Assembly (NCBI GenBank): GCA_963772585.1
Contig: CAVYXV010000010.1
Span: 496,001 to 560,000, forward strand
From: CAVVXN01 sp963772585
GTDB taxonomy: Bacteria > Planctomycetota > PLA2 > JAEUHO01
Direction: 5' to 3'
DNA: 64,000 nucleotides
The notes under the pieces were generated by a model, which saw nothing but the letters and a program-made list of their open reading frames with translations, was not told where the DNA came from and searched no databases. Made by a program: the position numbers and the translations under genes. Within the stretch, counting starts at the first letter, position 1. The number at the start of each line of letters is the position of its first letter. Below are positions 41,245 through 50,852 of the stretch, piece by piece.

Positions 41245-41982
41245 TCAGAGAGGCAGGTGGTAGCGGTCCCGGAAGACCGGGATCAGCTCCGTCATGTCGC
41301 GAACGTCGTGGTCGGGGTCCACCGAGGTGGATTGGCTCGCGTACTTGCCGCCCGCCCCACGGTAGAGCACGGTGTGGAGCCCGGCCTTGGCGGCGGGCTC
41401 GATGTCGTGCGTGGGCCGGTCCCCGACGTAGACCGCGCGGTGGGGGGGAATGCCCAGCGCCTGGCAGGCCTTGGCGTAGATCTTCGGGTTCGGCTTGCTG
41501 ACGCCCATCTGGTCGGAGAAGAAGATGGCGCTCGGGTCCAGGAACGGCAGGACGCGCAACCGGACCAGCTTCTCGGCCTGTTTCACCTGGAGGCCCGCGG
41601 AGATCACGCCGCACCGCACGGAGGCGTCCCTCAACCGCACCAGCAGGGCCCGTGCGTCGGGGAGGATCTCCATCTCGCGCTGCTTGGTGCGGTGGTAGGC
41701 GACGACCCCCGCCGCGATGATCACGGCCGGGTTGTGGCGGCCCAGGCACCCGGGGCCCAGCCGGTCGATCAGCCGGTCGAGGTGCTGGTCGTAGTTGCTG
41801 GCGAACTCGGAGACGACCTCCGTGAGCTCCTGATAGGCCTCCTCTTCGTCGGCCTGCAGTCCCTTCTCGATCATCGCCCGGACGGCCCACCGGCGGGCGC
41901 GGCGGGCGAACTCCGTCGTGCTGTAGAGGGTGTCGTCCACGTCGAAGAAGACGACGTCGAGGAGGGCATCGGGCGGCTGCAC
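41245..41982 (-). CDS. HAD-superfamily hydrolase (YjjG/pyrimidine 5'-nucleotidase-like)
   Basis: About 245 residues. HAD motif I is VVFFDVDDTLYSTTEF at about residues 10-25, motif II is in CGVISAGLQVKQ, motif III includes VSKPNPKIYAKACQ, and motif IV is YVGDRPTHDIEPAAKAGLHT. The cap helices and length fit small phosphatases that act on nucleotides or sugar phosphates. I chose the GTG at 41982; a TTG at 42012 would lie inside the T-rich part of a terminator hairpin. The substrate cannot be told from sequence. Confidence 0.86.
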   Translation of the reverse strand: MQPPDALLDVVFFDVDDTLYSTTEFARRARRWAVRAMIEKGLQADEEEAYQELTEVVSEFASNYDQHLDRLIDRLGPGCLGRHNPAVIIAAGVVAYHRTKQREMEILPDARALLVRLRDASVRCGVISAGLQVKQAEKLVRLRVLPFLDPSAIFFSDQMGVSKPNPKIYAKACQALGIPPHRAVYVGDRPTHDIEPAAKAGLHTVLYRGAGGKYASQSTSVDPDHDVRDMTELIPVFRDRYHLPL

Positions 41983-42016
41983 GGGGTGGAGAATGTACCA
42001 GCGGCCGGCCAAAGCG

Positions 42017-42080
42017 AAGGGGCCGGACGGCCTCGACCGTCCGGCCCCTTCCGTGCCGGCCCCCGGGAGCGCGTCCCGGG
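42017..42080 (-). terminator. Tandem hairpins after secretin 1, intrinsic terminator
   Basis: On the minus strand a first hairpin (42080-42062) has seven base pairs and a GCGCG-like loop. A second (42050-42017) has a 14-base-pair perfect stem with a six-base loop and is followed by TTCGCTTT. Both lie within 80 bases after the secretin 1 stop, so they probably end the whole secretin/ExbBD transcript and isolate the HAD gene. Confidence 0.75.
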
Positions 42081-42093
42081 TGCGTCCCGCGGG

Positions 42094-45000
42094 TCAGCGA
42101 CCCGAGGGCTTGATCATCCGGGGCGCCTGCGTGACCGACGACGGCAGGGCGCACGGGTCCTCGTAGTGGAACGGGCTGGGAGGCGTGGCGAACGGCCCCC
42201 CCTCGTCCACGCCGCCGCCCATGAACTGCTCCTGCTGCTCCCGAAGATCGGTGATCTCCGCGCGGACCAGGATCATCAGGTGCGTGATCTCGTCGCTCCG
42301 ACCCTTCCTGCTGAAGAAGAAGGAGAGGATCGGGATGCGCGCGAGGAACGGCGTCTCGGACTGGCGATCCACGGTACGGATGTTCTTCAGGCCGCCGATC
42401 AGGATCGAGCCCTTGTCGGGAATCCGGACCGTGACGCGCGCCTGCTGGATGTTCAGCTCGGGCAGTTGGATGATGACGGGCGCGAACGTCGAAGCGAGCG
42501 ACGTGGCGAACGTCGGGATGGGCTCGACCAGGTTGGCGACGGTCGGCTGCAGCTCCAGCGTGATGTACCGGCGGTCGTTGGAGACCGTCGGGCGCACGTC
42601 GAGGGTGAGACCGTCCTGGATGATGCCGACGATGGGGTCGGCGATGAACGACGTCTGCGCCACCTCGACGTCGAAGTCCTGGATGTAGGACAGCTGGTTC
42701 ACGACCGTCAGGTTGGCGCGCTGCGTGTTGAACACCGTCACGGTGGGGGCGGTGAGCGTGCGGGCCTTTGCGTCCTTCTCGGTGGCCCGGAGGACCATCG
42801 CGATGTCCGTGTCGTTCAGGTAGGAGAACGTGAAACTCCCGCCACCCAGGGAGGAGAGAACCGTCCCGAGGCTGTTCTCGAAGATGTTCTCGCTGCGGGC
42901 ACGGAAGTCGCCGTCGAGGCCGTCATCGAAGTAGATGCCCGACGACGGGTTCAGCGCGGCGCCGGTGGTCAGGCCGCCGCCGCCGTTGTCGTATCCCGCG
43001 GACGCCTGGTCGTTCAGACCGTTGGTGACGTCGTCGAGGTTGACCAGCGGGCCGGGCGTCTGGCCGCCGAGGCCGCGGAAGTCCACGCCGACGTCCCGCA
43101 GGAAGTAGTCGCCGACCTCGAGGAAGCGGGTCTCGACCGTGACCACGATGCCTGCGAAGGCACGCAGGTCGTCGAGGAACTTCTCGACGTTGCCCTGCAG
43201 CTCGGGGCTGGCCGTCACGACGAGCATGCTCTCGCCCTGCCCGCGGATGTCGGCGCCTTCGGTTTCCTCCCAGTAGCGCGGCTTCACCGAACTCTTGATG
43301 AGCTCGATCAGCTCGTCGATGGTCCCGTAGGGGAGGATGGGCTCCTCGCCTTCCGCGCCGAAGAGCGGCTGCTCCTCGTCGGAAACCATGTCCGGGCTCA
43401 CGAGCTGGATGGTGGGGGGGATGAAGTCCGTGAGGCCGGCCGTCAGGTCCGCGACGTCCTGGATGTCCGTGACGAGGTTCTTGGGCACGAACTCGCGCTT
43501 CGTGAACTTCACCAGGTTGCCGACCGTCGTCCAGAGGGCGTCGTCACCCGCGTACCCGACGAGCAGGTCGAGCACGGTACTCAGCCGCATGTCTTCGACG
43601 TAGAGGCCGCTGACGGTGGCCTCGCCCACCTCGGACTGGATCCGGGGGTCGATGATGATGTTGATGCCCGTCTGCAGCTGCATGAGCTTCGTGACTTCTT
43701 CGAAGGTCTGCTCGTCGATCTGCAGGGTCACCGTCTTGGAGCGGATGCGGCCGCGCAGCGCCTGCGCCTCGGGATCGACGGCGACGGTGCCGATCGGGGT
43801 GTGGCCGCGGCCACGGACCTCGGTGATGTTCTTCCAGAAGCTCTCGCTGGGCCACTTGAGGATGCGGTCCTGGAGGACGCGGGTCGCCTGCATGTCGTCC
43901 CACCACTCCTGGAAGCGGAGCTTCTCCTCGCGCAGGAAATCGGCCTGCACCTGCTCGTGATAGGCCCGGCGAGCCGAGAGCTGCAGGTCGCGGGCCTTCG
44001 TGTTGTCCGGTTGGGCGTCGAGGACCTTCTCGGCGTAGAACTGGGCGGTCTCGTACTTGCCGGCGGAGAACGCCTCGATCCCGCTTCCGAGCAGACGCTC
44101 GAGGCGCTGCTGCTCGGCGATGAGCCGCTGCTCCTCCTGGGCGGCCATCTCGGAGAGAGAGCCCTCGATCTGCGCGCGGTGCTCGGCGCGGTTCGCCTCG
44201 ACCTTCATGCGCTTCGCTTCGATCAGGCCTTGGTCCGCCTGCTCGTCGAGGCCGTTCCAGTCGATCGAGACGGGGGCCGAAATTGATGATGAACTGGGCC
44301 TGCTCGAACGCGTCGATCGCGTCGTCGAAGCGTCGGTTCTGCAGGTGCATGCGCCCGAGGTTCACGAACTTGCTCGCCGTCGTCCGCTGCTGGTCCAGGC
44401 GGACCTGTTGCTGCTCACGGACGGAGCGGAGCATGTCGCCGGCGGTGGCCTGCCGGCGACCGAGCAACGCCTGCACGTCGCGCAGCTCTGCCCGCACCTC
44501 CCGGTTCGTGGTGTCGAGGTCCTGGGCGGCGAGGAGGAGCTCTTCGGCGGCCGCGTACTCGCCGTTGTCGATGTGCGTGCGGGCCATCTCCAGCTTCTGC
44601 TGGACGACGAACCGGACCTTGTCGCGCTCCACGGCGCTCTGCATCAGCAGGCGATCCGCCTCGGGGTTGCCGGTGGACTCGAACGGCGGCGCCTCTTCGC
44701 CCTGCGACGGCATGGCCGCACCGGGGCGCGGCAGGGGCTGGGTCGTCTGCGGCTGGCCCGGACCCGGGACGGGGCGACGGTCGATGATCACCGTGTCGCC
44801 GGCCTTCGCGTTCGCGCCCGGCATGGCGCCACCGCGCGGCGGCGCGCACGGCGCGGCGCGCCGGGGGGTCGGCGCCGGCGCCGGGGCGGGCGCGGGCGGC
44901 GGCGCCGCGGCCGCACCTTCCTGGGCGGGGGCGGGAACGGGGCGGCGACCGATGACCTCCGTGTCGCCGGCCTTGGCGTCCTCTCCCGGCATCCCGTCGC

Positions 45001-45232
45001 CGCAGAGAACGACTTCCGTGCTCGTCTCGTCCGCGACGATCGCGTCCGGTGACGCGGCGTCCTCGGCGGCGACCGCCGTGAGGGCGTTGTCGCACCCGTG
45101 GGCCGCCAACTGGTCCACGGAGGGCGGATCGAACGTGGTCCGTCCGTGGCAACCGAGCGAGACGACGACCGCGAGTGCGAGCAAGGACCCGAAGACAACT
45201 CGCAGGGACCCAGGCGTGCCGTGCTTCTGCAT
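42094..45232 (-). CDS. Secretin 1: secretin-domain lipoprotein with helical repeats, frame broken at a C5/G5 run
   Basis: Frame-corrected length is about 1045 residues. The start ATG at 45232 follows GGAGGAG; the lipobox is LAVVVSLGC. The first part has Pro-rich sequence with two repeated motifs (KAGDTEVIGRRPVP, KAGDTVIIDRRPVP) and TPR-like repeats (FDDAIDAFEQAQFIINF), then N-domains and the C-terminal secretin domain (DVGVDFRGLGGQTPGP; KGSILIGGLKNIRTVDR; FLARIPILSFFFSRKGRSDE). The first frame ends at 43544, the second starts upstream of 44208. Removing one base from the run at 44272-44276 joins them as INFGPVSIDWNGLDEQADQG. Secretins form outer-membrane channels. It resembles secretin 2. Confidence 0.8.
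44765..44995 (-). repeat. Two degenerate copies of a KAGDT..RRPVP segment inside secretin 1
   Basis: About 55 bases repeat with a spacing of about 170 bases. Both copies encode MPG, then AKAGDT, two variable residues, I, one residue and RRPVP, followed by Pro-rich sequence. They look like an internal duplication in a disordered linker, perhaps a binding motif. Confidence 0.5.
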
Positions 45233-45443
45233 CTGCTCCTCCGGGGCGAATCGGCCCTTGCGTGCGAAGGCGTCGACGACGGTCCGCATGGCCTCCCGAA
45301 CGGCCCCGGGACCTCCGCCGAGATCCTCCTCCCTGAACGGGGATAGAGGACCCGGAGGCGGTCACGGCCCTGTCATACGTCCCGACAGGAAAACGAGTTC
45401 CGGCGAATCGGCCCGCTTCGCGAAGCTCGACGGCACCCGGAGG

Positions 45444-47273
45444 TCACCGGCAGGTCTCACCCGCTCTCGTCTGCTCGAGAAGCGCCCGTTCGTGCGCCGT
45501 CCGACAGCGCGCCTCCGCCGCGCGGCAGGCGGCGTCGGCCTCGTCGTCGCGCCCCAGGGCGTGGAGCAGTTTCGCCCGAAGCACGAGCACCTGGCAGTCG
45601 GGGGGAACCGTGCTCGCGAAGCGGTCGAGCAGGTCGAGGCCGCGGGCCGCGTCGTCCTCGGCGGTCACGCCGGCTGCGAGCACGAGCGTCGTCGCGTCCC
45701 GGCGCCCCTGCTCCAGCGCCTCCAGGTAGGCCTGGGCCGCCAGGCGCCGCGCGGTGGCGGCGTCCTCCTCTCCCGGCGCGACCTCGGCCCATCGCTGCCA
45801 GGCGCGTCCGAGCCAGAAGCGGACGGCCGGGTCGCCGGGATCCTCGGCGGCGAGCGTCTCCAGTCGCCGCGCCACCGCCGTGGGGGGGGCCCCCTGGCGG
45901 AGCTTCTCCTTTTCGTAGTCCAGGGCGAAGTGGCGGGTGATCACCTCGTACGGGTTCGGAAGCCGGGCGTTCTCGGCCGGGGACAGGAACGGTTCGACGC
46001 GTCCCCCGTGGCCGTAGCCCGCGGCGGCGTTCCCGGGGGTGATGCGCTCGGACCGCTCGCCCTGGCGGTAGGCGCGCAGAACCTCGCCGAGACGCGCCAG
46101 CCCCTTTCGTCCGGACGGGGCCTCTGGCGCCCGCTGGGGCTGGCCGAAGGGCGCGGGCTCGAGCCAGAGGAGGCGATCGAGGCCCGCGTCCACCAACGTG
46201 TCGCCACGGGGCGTCACCACGGCGACGAGCTGGGCCCAGCCGTGGAGGTGGCGGGCGTAGAGGCTCTCCGCGACCCGGACGCGGTCGGCGGGGGCGGGCC
46301 CGCGGAGCAGATCGTGGCCGGCGCCCGGTCCGCCGGAGGAGGGCCAGGTGTCGAGGCCTGCGAGGTCGGCGAGGGTGGGGGCGACGTCCGCGACGTCCGC
46401 GGGGTCATCCCGGCGACCGGGTTCGAGGCCCCCTCCGCCGAGGATCATGGGCACCCGAAGCACGGCGTCGGACAGGAGGAGGCCGTGCGTGCGCTCGCCC
46501 AGGTCGTCGAGCGCCTCCCCGTGGTCGGCGACCACGAGAACGGCGGCGTCGTCGCGCCCGGCCGCCGAGAGGCCGTCGAGGAGCCGCCCCGCGACGGCGT
46601 CCGCCTGGGCGCAGTCCCGGTCGTAGCGCTCCTCGGCGGTCCCGGGGCCCGGCGCGTAGGGAGCGTGCGGCTCGAAGGCGTGGACCCAGAGGAAGACCGG
46701 GGCGGTCCGGTCCTGTCGGCCGAGCCACGCGAGCGCGCGATCGACGGTCTGCGCGCCGGGACGCGCCGTGTACGTGTACCCCGTCTCGTCCTCGAGACCC
46801 TCGTCGTCGTAGCGGTCGAAGCCCTGGTCGAGGCCGTAGTCGTGTTTCAGGGGCGAGGCCGAGAGGAAGGCGCCCGTTCGCCAGCCCGCCGCCTTCAGCG
46901 ATTCCGCGAGCAGCGGATAGCCGCGTCGGTCGGGAGGGGGGATGCGCCCGTGGGTGTTGAGGCGGACGCCGGTCACCGCCGGAGGCAGCCCCGTGAGCAT
47001 GGTGGTGTGGCTGGGGAGGGTGAGGGGGACGGGGGTGCGGGCGTCGGTGAACACGAGCGCGCGTTCGGCGAACGCCGTGAGCCGGGGCATGGCGGAGGCG
47101 TCCGCGCCGCCGGGGGCGTAAGCCCCCACGCGGTCTCGTCGCAGGGTGTCGATCGTGAAGAGCACGATCGTGCGGGGGCGCCCTCGCGCCCCCGGCTTCT
47201 CCCACGGCCGCCTCCCGATGCCCCACGCCACGACGGCGATCACGAGCACGAGCAACAGCCGGCGGGCGGTCAT
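45444..47273 (-). CDS. Sulfatase/alkaline-phosphatase-fold hydrolase with TPR-like C-terminus
   Basis: A 609-residue protein with a membrane-anchor helix at about residues 6-20. The sulfatase-type catalytic residues are visible: metal Asp in TIVLFTIDTLRRDRVGAY (Asp42), the nucleophile region PVPLTLPSHTTMLTGL with Ser88, and VADHGEALDDLGERTHGL with the second metal-binding site. The nucleophile is Ser, not the Cys/Ser-x-P-x-R of formylglycine sulfatases, so phosphodiester or phosphate-linked substrates are possible. Residues from about 455 onward show helical TPR-like repeats (AAEDPGDPAVRFWLGRAWQR; LDLLDRFASTVPPDCQVLVL). An upstream GTG at 47303 is an alternative start. It lies between ExbD and secretin 1. 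Confidence 0.82.
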   Translation of the reverse strand: MTARRLLLVLVIAVVAWGIGRRPWEKPGARGRPRTIVLFTIDTLRRDRVGAYAPGGADASAMPRLTAFAERALVFTDARTPVPLTLPSHTTMLTGLPPAVTGVRLNTHGRIPPPDRRGYPLLAESLKAAGWRTGAFLSASPLKHDYGLDQGFDRYDDEGLEDETGYTYTARPGAQTVDRALAWLGRQDRTAPVFLWVHAFEPHAPYAPGPGTAEERYDRDCAQADAVAGRLLDGLSAAGRDDAAVLVVADHGEALDDLGERTHGLLLSDAVLRVPMILGGGGLEPGRRDDPADVADVAPTLADLAGLDTWPSSGGPGAGHDLLRGPAPADRVRVAESLYARHLHGWAQLVAVVTPRGDTLVDAGLDRLLWLEPAPFGQPQRAPEAPSGRKGLARLGEVLRAYRQGERSERITPGNAAAGYGHGGRVEPFLSPAENARLPNPYEVITRHFALDYEKEKLRQGAPPTAVARRLETLAAEDPGDPAVRFWLGRAWQRWAEVAPGEEDAATARRLAAQAYLEALEQGRRDATTLVLAAGVTAEDDAARGLDLLDRFASTVPPDCQVLVLRAKLLHALGRDDEADAACRAAEARCRTAHERALLEQTRAGETCR

Positions 47274-47385
47274 GTCGGAAGGCTCGCGCCGTCCGACGCG
47301 CACGGCAAGGGGGAACCGGGGGGCTCCCCGGTGCCGGGTGTCATCGTTCGATCAGCCCCCGACCGCCGGGGCCGGGGGGGCGCCG

Positions 47386-47964
47386 TCAGTTCGCTTCGAT
47401 GACCCCGCCTTGTCCCGCGACGAACGCGGGAGGCATCGCACCCTCGAACTGGACGTCCGTCACGCCGGCCTCGATGAAGGCGTCGAGCACGAGCATGACG
47501 TCGCCGTGCGGAACGCCCTGGCCGAAGGGGGGCGGGGTCTTGATCTCGCCCTTCGTCTCCGGGTTCTTGCCCATCTGGTCCCAGAGCCCGCGGATGGCCG
47601 CGACCACCTGCGCCTTGAGGGCGTCCTGCTTGTCCTGTCGTGTATCGTCCTGGTTGCCGAGGTCGCCCGCCCAGTCCCCCTTGGGACCGTCGAGCGTGAT
47701 CCGGTTGCCGATCCGGATCCGCGTGAAGGGCTGTTGGGTCCGCATGTCCTCACGGAAGAGTTTCACCGTGAGCATCGGCTTCTCTTCGGGGATCTCGGAG
47801 GTTGCGCGGATCCCGCGGTCCTTGGGGAGCTCGCTCTGGATGCGGCGATCCACCGATTTGAACTTCAGACTGAGGAGGAAGAAGATGATGAGCTGGAACA
47901 CGATGTCGATCATCGGCGTCATGTTCATCTCGGTATCTTCGGGGGTCGGGATCTTCGTGGACAT
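47386..47964 (-). CDS. ExbD/TolR-family biopolymer transport protein (second copy)
   Basis: A 192-residue inner-membrane protein. The N-terminal segment EMNMTPMIDIVFQLIIFFLL near residue 12 is the ExbD transmembrane helix with the conserved proton-binding aspartate. The periplasmic domain continues with VDRRIQSELPKDRG and a C-terminal fold ending in GVTDVQFEGAMPP. With ExbB/TolQ it should form a proton-driven stator. It follows the first ExbD gene by 63 bases. The periplasmic domain is larger than E. coli ExbD (141 residues). Confidence 0.9.
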   Translation of the reverse strand: MSTKIPTPEDTEMNMTPMIDIVFQLIIFFLLSLKFKSVDRRIQSELPKDRGIRATSEIPEEKPMLTVKLFREDMRTQQPFTRIRIGNRITLDGPKGDWAGDLGNQDDTRQDKQDALKAQVVAAIRGLWDQMGKNPETKGEIKTPPPFGQGVPHGDVMLVLDAFIEAGVTDVQFEGAMPPAFVAGQGGVIEAN

Positions 47965-48027
47965 CTCGGGCTCCGGCGGAACGGGGCGTCGCGGGGACGG
48001 CGGACGGGCCTCTTGCTTGCTCGCTCC

Positions 48028-48531
48028 TCAGACGGGCTTCTGACTTTCGGGGAGGGGTCCCTTCACGGCGAACTGGATCTTGAAGACCTGGACCCTCGGG
48101 TCCGCGCACACCTGCATGATCCACTGCACGTATTCCCAGCGAGCGCTGCGGTCCCCGTGGATCATCACCGGGATCTTGCTGGATCCGTCGTCCTCACGGG
48201 TTCCGACCTGGGCGGTGAGCTTCACGAGCGCCGCCTTCAAGGCCACGAGGGCCTGCGCCTGTTCCTGCGGCGTCCCCGTGGCCAGCCTCCACGTCTGGCC
48301 CTTGAACACGATGTCACCGCTCTTGAGCAGGTTGATGATCAGCCGCTTGGGCTGCGTGGGATCCTCGATGTCCTCGACCGCGTTCTTGGCGAACGGGAGG
48401 GCGACGTCCTCGAACTCCTTCTTGCTCAGGTCGATGGTGAGCATGAAGAACACCACCAGCAGGAAGGTCATGTCGATCATCGGCGTGAGGTTCGCCTTCG
48501 CCTCGTCGGAGGGGGGTCTACGAACGCTCAT
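48028..48531 (-). CDS. ExbD/TolR-family biopolymer transport protein (first copy)
   Basis: A 167-residue protein. The start ATG at 48531 follows GGAG; a TTG two codons upstream is less likely. The helix AKANLTPMIDMTFLLVVFFM near residue 12 has the conserved aspartate, followed by DLSKKEFEDVALPFAKNAVE. The C-terminal domain has PVMIHGDRSARWEYVQWIMQ, where the family reads like VxIxaDxxxxyxxvv. It differs clearly from the second ExbD, so the two copies probably have distinct partners. It follows the ExbB gene by 81 bases. Confidence 0.92.
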   Translation of the reverse strand: MSVRRPPSDEAKANLTPMIDMTFLLVVFFMLTIDLSKKEFEDVALPFAKNAVEDIEDPTQPKRLIINLLKSGDIVFKGQTWRLATGTPQEQAQALVALKAALVKLTAQVGTREDDGSSKIPVMIHGDRSARWEYVQWIMQVCADPRVQVFKIQFAVKGPLPESQKPV

Positions 48532-48612
48532 TTCCAAACTCCGGGTCCGGGTCGGACCGTATCGCTGCCATGGTGCATGGCTGTCCTGTCACACCCCGCG
48601 CCCTCGCACGGG

Positions 48613-49305
48613 TCACCGGGTGCGGAATCGTTCCGTCATGTCCTCCAGGATGCCCGCGAAGTCGATCGAGATGCGGGTCGCCTTGTTCCGGAAGTACTGG
48701 TACGCCGCCAGCGCGGGAATCGCGACGAGCAGCCCCAGGAACGTCGTGACCAGCGCGGCCGAAATACCCTCGGCCAGGTCCGCCGGGGTCACCTTCGCAC
48801 CGAGTTCCACGATCTTGTTGAACGCCATGATCATGCCGGTCACCGTCCCGAACAGACCGAGCATCGGCGCGACGTTCGAGAGGAACAGCATCCAACCGAC
48901 CTTCTGTTGGAGCTTGACCGCCTCGATGCCGGCCTGGGCTTCCATGGCTTCCTTCATCTTGACGAAGCCCTCGTTCAGACGCGGCAGCCCGGCGGCGAGG
49001 GAGTTGGTCAGGAAGTTGGGCTCGGCCTCGCACAGCTCGAGGGCCTCCTGATACTCCTCCTCCTCGAGGAGCGCCTCGAGTTCGTCCACCAGTTCGGGAG
49101 GGCAGATCTTGTCGCGCCGCACGTTCACGCCGAACTCGATCACGAGCGCTAGCGTTGCGACCGATAGGATCAGGATGACGATCCCGATGGGACCGCCCTT
49201 CGTGAGGATGTCCGAGAACAGGCCTGCCGCGTAGGCCGGCGCGGCGACCGCCACGGTCGCCACCAGCACGAGCAGGGCCAGGGCGAGAATGCGCGACTTC
49301 GTCAT
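48613..49305 (-). CDS. MotA/TolQ/ExbB-family proton channel protein
   Basis: A 230-residue inner-membrane protein. MTKSRILALALLVLVATVAV looks like a signal or extra helix, with PAYA before GGPIGIVILILSVATLALVI, the first core helix. The family core is in GWMLFLSNVAPMLGLFGTVT near residue 138, then AEGISAALVTTFLGLLVAIP near 179, which are the two conserved helices of ExbB/TolQ. It should form a five-subunit stator with ExbD. The ATG at 49305 was chosen over a TTG six codons upstream. A cleavable leader is unusual for TolQ but common in Planctomycetes-like copies. Confidence 0.93.
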   Translation of the reverse strand: MTKSRILALALLVLVATVAVAAPAYAAGLFSDILTKGGPIGIVILILSVATLALVIEFGVNVRRDKICPPELVDELEALLEEEEYQEALELCEAEPNFLTNSLAAGLPRLNEGFVKMKEAMEAQAGIEAVKLQQKVGWMLFLSNVAPMLGLFGTVTGMIMAFNKIVELGAKVTPADLAEGISAALVTTFLGLLVAIPALAAYQYFRNKATRISIDFAGILEDMTERFRTR

Positions 49306-49434
49306 GATCGAGGGCCACTCCAAGCTGGGAACCGACCGGGTCGTGCGCGGTCGGTCGTGACGGACGGGATCAGGGCGGAAGGGTACCGCCGGGCAGGGTC
49401 GATCGCCACTTGTGCGCGGAGGATCACGGTGCGG

Positions 49435-50805
49435 CTACCCCCCCTTGGCCCACCGGCTCTGGGGGTGCTCCTGCCGGAGCCGGTTCCGGGCGCGGTCCCG
49501 GTAGGTTTCGTACAGCTTCCGGGCCGAGGGACTGGAGGCCTGTTTGGCCGCCCCGTCCGCCGCCTGGATGAGGTAGTGCAGGGCCCGGGCGTGCTCCTCC
49601 TCCTCGGCGAAGTACTTCACCTCGACCCTCCGGAAGGCGAGGATCGCCTCGTCGTACTGCTTCTCCTGGAGCGCCGCGAACCCGAGAGCGTTCTGGAAGA
49701 CCGCCTGGACCTCGGGATCCATGGCGCCGGCGACCAAGGCGTCCCGCTGGTCCTGGGGGAGCGTCGCGAACTCCTGGCTCAGCGCCTCGGGCGTGCTGGC
49801 GTTGATGAAGGTCCTCAGCGTCCGGAACTCGGCGACCGACCGGTTCTTCTCCGCCTGTTCGAGCCTGAGCTGGGCTTCGAGCATGCGGGCGCGGCTGAAG
49901 TATCGGCCGAGCTGCCGACGCAGGCAGCCCCGTACCTCGTCGCGGACCATCAGTCGCATGGTCGTGGCCGCGTCCTGGGAGGCGCCGATGGCGTCCAGGT
50001 CCTTGCCCTGCGCCCGGGCGACGTAGGCCGGTCCCATCTTGGCCTCGAACGCCCACCGGGGGCCGATGTCGAGGGCGGACTTCTCGTCCAGGTCCTTGTA
50101 GGCCGCCAGGGCTTCCTTGTACCGCCCCAGACCGCGGAGAGCTTCTGCCTCGAGCAGCATGGCCTCGGGGTAGAACCGGCTGTTGCCGTCCGCGAAGCGG
50201 GCGAGGAAGCCCCCCGTCCGGGGGGGCTTCGAGCTGCCCGCCTCGGGCTTGGCGCCGGGGATCGGCTGGTCGACGAGGACGAGCAGGGCCTCTTCGAGGG
50301 GGTCCTTCTCGTTCTTGTCGATTCCCTCCTCGACGAGGGCCTTGGCGTAGTAGAACTGGGAGTACTCCTCCAGCCAGCCCGGTCGCTTGCCGCGACCCGT
50401 GGGGTCGGCGGTCCCGAACCCCTTGAAGGTCTTCTCCCCGGTGCCCTCCACCGAGGTCTGGTACCCCCCGCCGCTGAGCACCCGCAACTGGGGAATGGCC
50501 TCGCTCCGGTTCCCCCGCTCGAGCTCGTCGATCGCGTTCCTCAGATCGCGCGCCTGTGTGGACTTGTCTTCGTGGTGGACCTCGATCACGAGGGCCGTGG
50601 GGACGGACTTCTCGGTGCGGCCGCCTCCCTCCTTGTATCGGATCTCCGTCCACCCCTCGCTCGTGATCTCGACGCCGTGAAGCGCCGTCTCGGTGCAGGT
50701 CGCGGGATCGCGGTACACGATGTCGTCCGCGACGGCCGCGGGCGCGGCGAGGGCCGCGAGGGCGAGGAGGACGAGGGCCGTGAGGTAGGTGCGAGGAGGG
50801 GGCAT
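49435..50805 (-). CDS. Exported TPR-like protein upstream of ExbB
   Basis: A 456-residue protein with a signal peptide (ALVLLALAALAAPAAVA, ending near residue 25). The first section is a small beta-like domain (DDIVYRDPATCTETALHGVE; EITSEGWTEIRYKEGGG). After about residue 200 come alpha-helical TPR-like repeats (ALRGLGRYKEALAAYKDLDE; LGFAALQEKQYDEAILAFRR). It is co-transcribed with ExbB (129 bases downstream) and the 1242-residue TPR protein (47 bases upstream). It is likely a periplasmic scaffold of the ExbBD machine. I cannot assign it to a named family beyond the repeats. Confidence 0.75.
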   Translation of the reverse strand: MPPPRTYLTALVLLALAALAAPAAVADDIVYRDPATCTETALHGVEITSEGWTEIRYKEGGGRTEKSVPTALVIEVHHEDKSTQARDLRNAIDELERGNRSEAIPQLRVLSGGGYQTSVEGTGEKTFKGFGTADPTGRGKRPGWLEEYSQFYYAKALVEEGIDKNEKDPLEEALLVLVDQPIPGAKPEAGSSKPPRTGGFLARFADGNSRFYPEAMLLEAEALRGLGRYKEALAAYKDLDEKSALDIGPRWAFEAKMGPAYVARAQGKDLDAIGASQDAATTMRLMVRDEVRGCLRRQLGRYFSRARMLEAQLRLEQAEKNRSVAEFRTLRTFINASTPEALSQEFATLPQDQRDALVAGAMDPEVQAVFQNALGFAALQEKQYDEAILAFRRVEVKYFAEEEEHARALHYLIQAADGAAKQASSPSARKLYETYRDRARNRLRQEHPQSRWAKGG

Positions 50806-50852
50806 CACGTGGCTCCAGGTTCGAGGTCGGTCGGGGAAAGGAGGGGCCATCC

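Noticed and set aside
41983..42012. TTG start of the HAD gene at 42012
   Set aside because: It lies inside the T-rich end of the terminator hairpin of secretin 1, so a transcript starting after the terminator would not contain it; GTG 41982 is kept.
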